NCBI GenBank assembly: GCA_964423505.1
Contig: CAYREX010000001.1
Coordinates: 301,583-365,582 of the forward strand
Direction: 5' to 3'
DNA length: 64,000 bases
DNA from: CAYREX01 sp964423505
GTDB lineage: Bacteria > Fermentibacterota > Fermentibacteria > Fermentibacterales > JCC-6
Both the position numbers and the translations under genes were made by a program. Below, piece after piece: positions 7,589 to 14,560 of the stretch; position 1 is the first letter of the stretch; the number at the start of each line of letters is the position of its first letter. Below the pieces are notes generated by a model. The model did no database searches. It was not told the origin of the DNA and saw only the letters and a list, made by a program, of their open reading frames with translations.

Positions 7589-8614
7589 CTACTCCCCCAG
7601 CTTCCCGGCCAGGTCCCTGATGCAGTTACAGACCTCTGCCAGAGACACCGGATGTGATCTTCCCTCCATGGGGCATCCTTCCAGGATTGCCCGGAGCATA
7701 CCGGAGAGTCCGGGAAGCGTCCTGGCGATGAGCAGGCGCAGCTCGGAAGAAACGGCATCTTCACTCTGGTTACCGGGCACCGGGCTGTCCAAAAGGTTCC
7801 AGACCGAGTACAGAAAGGAGTACGCTGCTCTCCAGTCCATCCACCGGGCCATCGGTTGCCCGAGGGGCAGGAGGCAGGTCCAGTCGTCTGGCTTCAGGGA
7901 GTAGAGCGTCTCCCTGCCCTTGACTCTTCTCGAAAGCGTTCCCGACTGGTACATGTCCGTGACCGCGTTATGGATCGCCTTCTGTGAGTAGCCGACGGCC
8001 GCTGCGATCTCGGTCGGATTCCCGTCGGGATGCGACGCCAGATACGCAATGATCTCGCATCGGGCATTCGTTCCGAACAGTGCCCTGAGCTTCAGGATCA
8101 GGTTGGCGGGACAGTCCGGCCGGAAGCTCACGGTCGCATGTCGGCTGCGGTACTTTTGCCGGGAGAAGCCCGCCTTCTCGAAGGCCGGGTCCATCTCACT
8201 CGGCCGGGGATGCGAGCGTCCATCCTTCAGGAGGAAGAGGGACTCCTGCTGACCCTCCTCTGCAAGAAGCCGATCGGCCAGGCGGCTCCACTTCGACCGG
8301 GAGGCGGGTTTCATGAGAAGATGTGCGATCGCGGCAAGGAGGATACCTCCGGAGAGCCCTTGCTGCTTGTTCAGGGTCTTCAGCCTCTGGACATTGACGA
8401 AGCGCTGATTCACGCCGAGCCACTCCAGCATGGCATCGAACACCCGAGGATCGTAGCGGCCGATGCGGCACGTGAAGAGGATGAGCGCCTCGGGATCGAG
8501 GATCCAGTTCTTCGTGACCGGCGCATTGCCCGACACGCCCATTGTCGTCCAATGTGACCAGATCAGGTCCAGCAGGGTGTCGAGGATCTTCAGTCTAGAG
8601 TCTGTCAGCGACAT
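7589..8614 (-). CDS. Winged-helix DNA-binding protein of a nucleotidyltransferase-linked island system
   Basis: 341 residues, soluble. Residues ~185-245 form a winged helix-turn-helix: LRALFGTNARCEIIAYLASHP, then PTEIAAAVGYSQKAIHNAV as helix pair, then a wing (GTLSRRVKGRETLYSL). The N-terminal ~120 residues are helical and unrecognised. The gene overlaps the upstream nucleotidyltransferase by 10 bases, so the two form one transcript from a promoter containing a perfect palindrome, its likely operator. By analogy with AbiEi/AbiEii pairs it may be the autorepressor or antitoxin partner. Ile codons here are mostly ATC and Arg codons mixed, unlike the ATA/AGG-rich neighbours, which suggests acquisition by transfer. 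Function in toxin-antitoxin terms is inference. Confidence 0.65.
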   Translation of the reverse strand: MSLTDSRLKILDTLLDLIWSHWTTMGVSGNAPVTKNWILDPEALILFTCRIGRYDPRVFDAMLEWLGVNQRFVNVQRLKTLNKQQGLSGGILLAAIAHLLMKPASRSKWSRLADRLLAEEGQQESLFLLKDGRSHPRPSEMDPAFEKAGFSRQKYRSRHATVSFRPDCPANLILKLRALFGTNARCEIIAYLASHPDGNPTEIAAAVGYSQKAIHNAVTDMYQSGTLSRRVKGRETLYSLKPDDWTCLLPLGQPMARWMDWRAAYSFLYSVWNLLDSPVPGNQSEDAVSSELRLLIARTLPGLSGMLRAILEGCPMEGRSHPVSLAEVCNCIRDLAGKLGE

Positions 8615-8955
8615 CGCCGTATCCCAGCTGCTCGAACATGGACTTCAAGGAGGCCGCCTGAGTCCCTGCTTGGCCCGCAGTTCAACCAGTGGCTTGGAAG
8701 TCCCAGCAGCGTGGCCACTTCGTCCAGGGCTTCCGACAGCACGGCTGGAAAGGGAATCGGAGCCAGCAACTCCCCGTCGTTCGAGACCATGGCCACCACA
8801 TCCACATCAACCGTGGACCGCGAGACCAGATCCAGCGCGATCAGCGCGGATCCACCGCAGACCACGAGCCGAACCGGGTCAGCCTCCTTCACCTGCAGCC
8901 GTTCACCGAGCATCCGCAGTGCTTCCTGCAGTGTCTGTCCGTTCAGATGGGTCAT
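8605..8955 (-). CDS. Truncated nucleotidyltransferase (AbiEii/DUF6036-like), probably decayed
   Basis: 116 residues starting at ATG 8955 behind AGGACAGG. Residues ~28-55 carry the NTase signature: VCGGSALIALDL followed by TVDVDVV, the two Asp being the predicted metal ligands. The reading continues as in the family to LGLPSHWLN and then breaks off into low-complexity sequence. In another frame just downstream, a plausible C-terminal tail (SLKSMFEQLGYGDVADRL, stop at 8595) remains. This suggests an internal deletion with frameshift removing about half of a ~200-residue enzyme. The intact gene would have overlapped the next gene's start by 20 bases. The N-terminal catalytic motif is intact, but activity is doubtful. 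Confidence 0.6.
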   Translation of the reverse strand: MTHLNGQTLQEALRMLGERLQVKEADPVRLVVCGGSALIALDLVSRSTVDVDVVAMVSNDGELLAPIPFPAVLSEALDEVATLLGLPSHWLNCGPSRDSGGLLEVHVRAAGIRRCR

Positions 8956-8980
8956 GATCCTGTCCTAACGATAGTATTTG

Positions 8981-9017
8981 TTGTACTTATCATAAGTACA
9001 ATAACTTACTTAGTCAA
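8981..9017 (-). promoter_or_regulatory. Promoter with palindromic operator for the NTase/winged-helix pair
   Basis: Reading leftward there is TTGACT (9012-9017), a 17-base spacer and TATGAT (8989-8994), a near-consensus sigma-70 promoter in an AT-rich patch. The -10 lies inside a perfect 21-base palindrome at 8981-9001, arms TTGTACTTAT and ATAAGTACAA around one central base. A repressor bound there would block RNA polymerase; the winged-helix protein of the operon is the obvious candidate. Confidence 0.75.
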
Positions 9018-9195
9018 GGCTGGCCTGCCTACAGCACCTTCAGGATCAGCGCCGCCAGGAGAGTGAGGGCGGCGAGGACCGGGAGGCGCAGCCGGAGAAG
9101 CAGCCGCCGCCGGAGTATTCGGCGTAGTCCTCGATCACCATCGAGTGGGAGTAGTGCCTGCCTGACCGGGACCGCTCTCCGTATCATGGTCCTGA

Positions 9196-9363
9196 CGTAC
9201 ACTTCGGGACATCGACGCCCTCTCTTGCCCCCGTTGCGGAGGCCGCATGAAAGCCATCTCGATGATAGAGCGCCCCCCGGTCATCAGGCGCATCCCGGAG
9301 CATCTGGAGCTGTGGTATGAAGAGGAGCCTTTTCATACTGCTGTCGCTCGAGAGATTCGTTGA
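9196..9363 (+). pseudogene. C-terminal remnant of IS91-type transposase
   Basis: After an in-frame stop at 9193, 55 codons read as the end of an IS91-family transposase: IDALSCPRCGGRM followed by KAISMIERPPVIRRIPEHLELW. The CPxCGGxM, FIE-like and HLxLW pattern is characteristic of the last ~50 residues of that family. The catalytic domain is missing, so it cannot be active. It records a past insertion inside the island, next to the right-hand repeat. Confidence 0.6.
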
Positions 9364-9463
9364 GCGGCCGCGGGATGCCGGATATGCTACAATTCGGTGC
9401 CGGATCCGGAAAGATAGCGCTCAATGGAGCAAGATTCGGGAGGCGGGTTCGGAGGGTCCGCCA
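9360..9463 (+). other. Possible degenerate tRNA-Ser copy with promoter
   Basis: TTGAGC (9360-9365), 17 bases, TATGCT (9383-9388) form a plausible promoter. It ends just ahead of GGTGCCGGA (9396-9404), which is identical to positions 6-14 of tRNA-Ser. GGGTTCG and TCCGCCA then match the T-arm and 3' end. The middle is about 19 bases shorter than a real gene and does not fold, so this would be a decayed copy. Only short blocks are shared; chance similarity for the 5' part is possible. Confidence 0.4.
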
Positions 9464-9493
9464 GTGGTCCGAGGTGAGGATGAGAACCCCGTC
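9457..9493 (+). repeat. Right copy of 37-nt direct repeat (possible attR)
   Basis: Matches 7326-7362 at 34 of 37 positions in the same orientation. Together the copies delimit a ~2.1-kb segment holding the nucleotidyltransferase/winged-helix pair and the transposase remnant. Confidence 0.7.
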
Positions 9494-9671
9494 TGCACTG
9501 AGCCCGGAGCACTCTTCGGGGTTTCGTTGACCGTCGGCTTCCGGAAGGATATGATGTAAACAGACTCGGCCGGCCGTGAACGGACGGCTTCCGGTTTGCG
9601 GAAGACAGTCGTAGAGGAAGGATTCCGGATCTCCGCGGGCGTTCACTCTGAAGCGACGGGTAGGTGAAGTG
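9494..9671. other. Leader region before the first secreted propeller-like gene
   Basis: No gene is seen here. Transcription from the promoter at 9360-9388 would cross it, giving the 9672 gene a leader of roughly 275 bases. Further left, 9018-9195 also holds no supported gene; a short leftward hydrophobic frame there has no start or homology. Confidence 0.4.
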
Positions 9672-10547
9672 ATGGGGAAGCTCCTTGCCGTGCTTGTGCT
9701 CAGCGTGTCGGCGTTCTCCTGGACAGACGATGAGGGGCGGGACAGCGGCTTCATCTCCCGGCCGTACACGGGGAGCGATGATGACGTCACCCTCACGATA
9801 ATCGATACGTTCCAGCTCTCCCCCGATGCCCAGATGCTGGGGATGGACCACCAGGAGGCCGGCAACCAGCTCGGAGTGATGGACAACGACAACGACCTGA
9901 TCCGTGGCGTGGAGACCGGCACGGGCGACCCGGTCTGGAGCGAGGAGGTCCCCCTCTCCAGTACCTTCGGACTCTGCCACGACGGTCCCGCGCCCTACGA
10001 CTGGTGGGTAAGCAGCTGGAGCAGCAGCATGCTGCACCGCTGGGAGCCGCAGGAAGACGAATGGACCACTCCGTACGCGAATCCGGTGGGCGTGTACGGC
10101 CGGGGCATGGACTACGACGAGGCCTCCGGATGTCTCTGGGAGGCCTACAGCATTCCCCCCTCCACCCTGGGGGCGGTCCGGCTCGACCTGAGCAGCGGGG
10201 ACTTCACCCTCATACCCATCCCTCCCGGAGGTCCCGCGGACCAGCTCGCCGGCATCGCGGTCTTCCCCGCGGCAGGCTATCAACACGGGGTAGTGGTCAC
10301 CACCTACGACTACCCGAACTGGTTCTTCTACGGTTTCGACGGGAGCCTCCTCCACTACCTCGGCTCGGACGCCCCCTCGGTCAGCGGGTTCGACGGGTCG
10401 CGGGGCATCACCTACAACCCGGGGACGGACACCTTCTTCTGGACATACAAGACAACCGGCGAGCAGCGGTGGATAGCGGAGGTCGAGTACGACATCACCT
10501 CCCTGGAGCAGGACACATGGGGCGGTATCAAGAGCGAGTTCCAGTAG
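9672..10547 (+). CDS. Secreted protein of the TWGxIK-tail family (paralogue 1)
   Basis: 291 residues beginning MGKLLAVLVLSVSAFSW, a short signal peptide, with AGGTGA upstream. The mature part is beta-propeller-like with repeated 'xxYDW', 'GRGMDYDEASGCLWEAY' and 'FFYGFDG' units. It shares STFGLCHD near residue 100 and the C-terminal SLEQDTWGGIKSEF with the tandem genes at 31219 and 32238. No enzyme motif is visible. The conserved tail on otherwise diverged proteins suggests a sorting or assembly signal. A binding or structural role at the cell surface is inferred. It lies immediately right of the tRNA island and starts a plus-strand group of exported proteins. Confidence 0.75.
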   Translation: MGKLLAVLVLSVSAFSWTDDEGRDSGFISRPYTGSDDDVTLTIIDTFQLSPDAQMLGMDHQEAGNQLGVMDNDNDLIRGVETGTGDPVWSEEVPLSSTFGLCHDGPAPYDWWVSSWSSSMLHRWEPQEDEWTTPYANPVGVYGRGMDYDEASGCLWEAYSIPPSTLGAVRLDLSSGDFTLIPIPPGGPADQLAGIAVFPAAGYQHGVVVTTYDYPNWFFYGFDGSLLHYLGSDAPSVSGFDGSRGITYNPGTDTFFWTYKTTGEQRWIAEVEYDITSLEQDTWGGIKSEFQ

Positions 10548-10577
10548 GGCTTCGGAGATAACGGGGAGGTACACGGA

Positions 10578-11915
10578 ATGCGCCTTCTCTCCCTTCTGCT
10601 CCCGGTCGCCGCGGCCTCGACCTGTGCCATCACCTGGCAGGTCGAGACGGTCGACTCGGAGGGAGACGTCGGGAACGGCTGCAGGATAGCCGTCGATTCC
10701 GGGAACACCGTACACATCGTCTACGAGGACGACACGAACGATGCGCTGAAGCACGCCTGGCGGGATGGCGGCGCCTGGGCGACGGAGATCGTGCCCACCC
10801 TCGGTACGATCTGGTCCCCCCGCCTGGCGCTGGATGCCGGCGGCAACCCCGGCATATCCTACTTCGAGCCGGAGGAAGACGTGCTCTACTACCTCCAGCG
10901 GGCCGGAGGCGGCTGGTCGATTTCCGCCGTGGACACGGTGAACAACGAATTCGGGGTCAGGCACTCGCTCGCAATGGACTCCGAGGGCCGCCCCTGCATC
11001 CTCTACGAGAACGACCACGATCTCTGGTACGCGACGCTGGAGGGGGAAGACTGGGAGAAGGAGACGGTCTTCGAATCGACCTATCCATGGTGGCTGGACC
11101 AGGGGGTCGCTCTCGTGCTTGATCCGGAGGACGGGCCGCGCATCCTCTACGAGGTCTCCAACAACGAGTACGAGACGATCAAATACCTACGCTACGGCTA
11201 CCGGCCCGGCTCCTCATGGCAGCACCGCAGCATCTTCTCCTGCGACGACGGCTACTACTACCAGAGCCTCGCCCTGGACGGGAGCAACGGCCTGCACGCG
11301 GCCTTCTCCGCCGAGGAGCAGACGGACAACAGGCTCTACTACGGATACTCGAGCAACGGGCTGGACTGGGATGTCGCAGAGCTGGCCGACGAGGCTCCCG
11401 CCTCCATCTCCGTCGATGCCGACCCGTCGGGAGACCCGAGGGTGTCGTACTCGGTGGACGGTCTCGTCTTCGCCTACCAACGTGAGGGGGAGTGGCTCTT
11501 CGAGACGGTCGACGCCTCCCACTACTACGGCTCACAGGACATGGCACTGGACTCGTACGGGAACCCCTACATAGCATTCAGCTCCGGTCACTACTCGGAC
11601 GAGGACCTGATGATCGCCTACTCCGACTCGCTCTCCGCCGAATCCGGCGGCGACGCGCCCGGCATCGGGCTGAGCCTGCCGGTCAACCCGGCCGGCGGCT
11701 TCCTCCCCGCAAGTCTATCGCTCCCGGAACCGATGGATGTCCGCCTGGACCTGTACGACCTCTCCGGCAGGCGGGTCCGTGTACTGAGCAGGGGGGCCAT
11801 GGGGGAGGGCGAGCATCACCTCCGGTGGGATGTGGGCGACTGCCCGCAGGGCCTCTATGTCGTCCGTCTGACTACTCCGCTGGGCACCATCGCCAGGAGC
11901 TGCGTAATCCTCTAG
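10578..11915 (+). CDS. Secreted propeller-like protein with FlgD-type C-terminal domain
   Basis: 445 residues with a signal peptide (MRLLSLLLPVAAAS) and GGGGAGGT eight bases before ATG. Residues ~20-350 contain about six similar units of the form 'A.DS.G.PHIVYED', 'LALDAGGNPGISYFE', 'MDSEGRPCILYEN', as in BNR/sialidase-like propellers. The last ~75 residues are an Ig-like FlgD/T9SS-type domain: VRLDLYDLSGRRVRVL, then QGLYVVRL. Such domains commonly direct or anchor surface proteins in FCB-like bacteria. No catalytic residues are recognised. It follows the previous gene by 30 bases and is probably co-transcribed. Confidence 0.75.
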   Translation: MRLLSLLLPVAAASTCAITWQVETVDSEGDVGNGCRIAVDSGNTVHIVYEDDTNDALKHAWRDGGAWATEIVPTLGTIWSPRLALDAGGNPGISYFEPEEDVLYYLQRAGGGWSISAVDTVNNEFGVRHSLAMDSEGRPCILYENDHDLWYATLEGEDWEKETVFESTYPWWLDQGVALVLDPEDGPRILYEVSNNEYETIKYLRYGYRPGSSWQHRSIFSCDDGYYYQSLALDGSNGLHAAFSAEEQTDNRLYYGYSSNGLDWDVAELADEAPASISVDADPSGDPRVSYSVDGLVFAYQREGEWLFETVDASHYYGSQDMALDSYGNPYIAFSSGHYSDEDLMIAYSDSLSAESGGDAPGIGLSLPVNPAGGFLPASLSLPEPMDVRLDLYDLSGRRVRVLSRGAMGEGEHHLRWDVGDCPQGLYVVRLTTPLGTIARSCVIL

Positions 11916-12015
11916 GTAATCGAACCATCCCGGGGCCCGGGCAGTCGGGGGCATCTTGACCGGACGGATCCACTTCCGCATGTCCTCCGAGCAGACCTCA
12001 TCGCCGGAGGAGCGT

Positions 12016-12453
12016 ATGGAGAGGCCCGTAAGGGGTGCGCGCACAGCCTTGGGAGTTTCGGCCCTGCTGGGCCTGCTCGCGGCGGGCTGCGCACTCTCGG
12101 GGCTGCAGGGTTTCGCATGCAACGTCCGGGTGAGCGGGAGTGTCCGCTGGTCCCATGACTCCACGGAGGTGGAGGGGGCGCTGGTGACCGTCACCGTCGA
12201 TTCGCTCTCAATGCCCGTCTACACCGACTCGACCGGATACTACGAGTACCGGGAGACCTTCATGGTGCCGGACGGCGGGAGGGAGATGGTGGTAGTCGTC
12301 GGCGTCAGCGATCCGGACCTCTGGGCCGGAGGAGGCCATTTCCGCCCGGAGGACACCGTCTTCCACGAGGACGTGTCCGAAGACAACTGGAACCTGGAGT
12401 ACTCGGTCGACTTCTGCGTGACCGCCGTGGAGGAAGCGACGATAGCCCCCTGA
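12016..12453 (+). CDS. Lipoprotein with carboxypeptidase-regulatory-like beta domain
   Basis: 145 residues from an ATG preceded by GGAGG five bases away. An upstream in-frame TTG at 11956 was set aside because it places the signal peptide internally. The leader ends in lipobox LAAGC. The mature part has the pattern of a transthyretin-like/CarboxypepD_reg fold (VEGALVTVTVDSLSMPVYTDSTGYYEYRE), found in many surface proteins. No enzyme function is suggested. It is separated by 100 bases from the preceding exported-protein gene and converges on the next. Confidence 0.65.
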   Translation: MERPVRGARTALGVSALLGLLAAGCALSGLQGFACNVRVSGSVRWSHDSTEVEGALVTVTVDSLSMPVYTDSTGYYEYRETFMVPDGGREMVVVVGVSDPDLWAGGGHFRPEDTVFHEDVSEDNWNLEYSVDFCVTAVEEATIAP

Positions 12454-12578
12454 GCCGTCCCCGTGGGGCGGCGACTTCTCACCACCGCATCCGCGAATCA
12501 TGCATTCGCGATCAGCGAGGGCGCTACCGGGAGCTCGGGCCTACGGGGAGGGGCTGTCGTGCCTTGACGGCCTGCGGC

Positions 12579-14465
12579 TCATGGCAGAAGGACCAGCCGC
12601 GCGGTGTCCGAGACGCCGCCTGTCCGAAGGAGGACGGTGTAGACCCCGGGGGGCAGTCGCTCCACCCGGAGCTCGTGGCGCCCCGCGGGGAGCGCCCCGT
12701 CCTGCGGGACGGCAGCCATTCGGCCGGCCGCGTCGAACAGCATTAGACGGACGTGCATCTCACCGGGGAGGCAGACCGTCAGCCGCGGGTCTCCGGAGCA
12801 GGGACTTGCCGTCACCGTCAGCGCCGGCGGGGAAGCCGGGCCGGCTGTCCCGGCGGAGCTCATCGTGCTCCAGGTGACGCTGACCTCGTGCAGCTCCGGG
12901 GGAGGGCAATGGAGCCCTTCGCTCCCCATGACCACCCTGTACTGGAAGTACCGGTCGCCGTCCGAGACGTGCCCGGCAAGGCTCCCGGGCGCGTAGAGGG
13001 TGTCCGACCACTCCCCCTGCAGCTCCCGGTCCAGGGAGCGGACCCGAAGGCCGAGGTCCGTGCCCGGAGGGGTCTCGCAGGTCCAGTGGACGCTCTCCCA
13101 GTCGGGGGCGATACCGGTGTCCAGGATGGAAGACGTCAGGGTGCCCGAGGGGGAGGAGAGGTCCCACCAGTAGAGACGGTCTCCCCACGTGTCGCTGCAG
13201 AGGAGGTCCGCCCGGCCGTCGCCGCCTATGTCCACCGAGCGGAGCAGGCAGGGGTTCTCCGGCCTGGTGGAGAGCACCCGCTCCTCCCAGCCCCGTCCGG
13301 ACGGCTCCGTCGAGACAAGCGTCACGAAGTGGGTGCTCCGGTCGCCGTAGCTGCCTGTGGCGACCTCGGGGACGCCGTCGCCGTCCCAGTCTTCAGCGCA
13401 GAGACACTCGTAGCGGTGACCCGCAGGCTCGTGGATGACGCTTCTCTCCCAGTCGGTGCCCTGGCCGTCGAGGTTCATGACGGCCATGAGGCTGCTCTCG
13501 CTCGCGGAGACGTAGCGGGAGTGGAAGATGTCCAGGTCGCCGTCGCCGTCGATGTCGGCAAGGGCTATGTGACCTCCGTCGGAGAACCAGGGACCCAGGT
13601 CGTGCCTGTTCCAGCCCCCCTGGTCGTGCTCCCACCAGGAGACTGCCATGCCCCCGCTGCCCATGGCCATGGCGATGTCGATGTCACCGTCATCGTCGAT
13701 ATCGCCCGTGTCCAGGTCGTCCGAGGCGCCGAACGGACCGGACCAGACGCAGGTCTGCTGCCAGGACTGCCCGCCGCCGAGATTCTCGAAAATGAGCAGC
13801 TCGTCCGAGTAGAAGCTCTCCACCAGTGCCAGGTCCGTGTCACCGTCGGCATCGAAGTCCGACGCGGCTCCCCTGCTCGGGCTGCTGAGCCCGGTGGATA
13901 CGGGATGCGGAGTCCACTCGCCGCCGAGGCCGTCGGCGTTCTCCCACCAGTCCAGCCTGTCGTCGAACATGTCGTAGCAGAAGAAGTCCTGGTCGCCGTC
14001 GCAGTCGATATCGCCTCCCCAGAGGCGGAAAGCCCCCCTTGGCACGGGAGTGTCGCAGCGCTCCCAGCTCGTTCCCTCGCCGTCGAGGTTGCGGAGGAGG
14101 TAGACCAGGTCGTCCTCGTGGGAGACGACCAGGATGTCGGTGTCGCCGTCTCCGTCGATGTCGCCCGGGTGGGCATGGGTCGGCCACTCGACGGTCTCCC
14201 CGAAGGCCACCTCGCCGGGGAGCATTGTGAGCAGCCCCGGCTCCTCCCACTCCATGCCGGCGGAGCGGTCGAACCCCGAGCCCCAGGCCGGGACGGGGCC
14301 GGGGATGCCGGGCCCGCCGCTCCAGTCGGTCTGGACGGCCGTCTCGAGGACGGTGGCCGGTCGGGCTGCTCCGGTGAGCAGCAGGGAGGCCGCCGCGAGC
14401 GCCCGGGCTCCCGGCAGAGCCCTGCGGAGGATGCTCCCCGGAGATTCTGTCGAGGCTCCCGGCAT
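12579..14465 (-). CDS. Secreted FG-GAP/VCBS-repeat protein with FlgD-like C-terminus
   Basis: 628 residues. The N-terminal leader (RALAAASLLLTGAARP region) is Sec-like though preceded by ~20 polar residues. From about residue 95 to 440 there are at least six units with calcium-loop motifs such as DIDGDGDTDILVV, DFDADGDTDLALV, DIDDDGDIDIAMAM and DWDGDGVPEVATG. This is the FG-GAP/VCBS pattern forming a beta-propeller. A jelly-roll-like stretch follows, and the last ~75 residues form an Ig/FlgD-like domain (HVRLMLFDAAGRM, PPGVYTVLLR). A surface adhesion or structural role is likely. It converges with the lipoprotein gene at 12016. Confidence 0.8.
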   Translation of the reverse strand: MPGASTESPGSILRRALPGARALAAASLLLTGAARPATVLETAVQTDWSGGPGIPGPVPAWGSGFDRSAGMEWEEPGLLTMLPGEVAFGETVEWPTHAHPGDIDGDGDTDILVVSHEDDLVYLLRNLDGEGTSWERCDTPVPRGAFRLWGGDIDCDGDQDFFCYDMFDDRLDWWENADGLGGEWTPHPVSTGLSSPSRGAASDFDADGDTDLALVESFYSDELLIFENLGGGQSWQQTCVWSGPFGASDDLDTGDIDDDGDIDIAMAMGSGGMAVSWWEHDQGGWNRHDLGPWFSDGGHIALADIDGDGDLDIFHSRYVSASESSLMAVMNLDGQGTDWERSVIHEPAGHRYECLCAEDWDGDGVPEVATGSYGDRSTHFVTLVSTEPSGRGWEERVLSTRPENPCLLRSVDIGGDGRADLLCSDTWGDRLYWWDLSSPSGTLTSSILDTGIAPDWESVHWTCETPPGTDLGLRVRSLDRELQGEWSDTLYAPGSLAGHVSDGDRYFQYRVVMGSEGLHCPPPELHEVSVTWSTMSSAGTAGPASPPALTVTASPCSGDPRLTVCLPGEMHVRLMLFDAAGRMAAVPQDGALPAGRHELRVERLPPGVYTVLLRTGGVSDTARLVLLP

Positions 14466-14510
14466 CGTGCGGCCCCCGTCCAGGTGTCTACGAAGGTACG
14501 GTAAGCAGAA

Positions 14511-14546
14511 GGGCCGGGGCGGTAAAGCCCCGGCCGGCCCTTTCTT
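14511..14546 (-). terminator. Stem-loop terminator after the sulfotransferase gene
   Basis: GGCCGGGGC and GCCCCGGCC form a nine-base stem around a GGTAAA loop. Read leftward the stem is followed by a weak T-containing run; read rightward by CCCTTTCTT. It lies between the sulfotransferase stop and the next minus-strand start. Confidence 0.6.
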
Positions 14547-14560
14547 CGCCCGGCGGTTCG

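Noticed and set aside
9387..11018. Long minus-strand reading frame of 543 codons opposite the secreted-protein genes
   Set aside because: It is the mirror of GC-rich coding sequence, lacks any recognisable domain, and opposes genes with signal peptides, ribosome sites and paralogues.
12753..14504. 583-codon plus-strand frame opposite the FG-GAP protein
   Set aside because: Val/Asp-rich low-complexity translation caused by the GC-rich complement of DxDGDxD repeats; the minus-strand gene has clear motifs.
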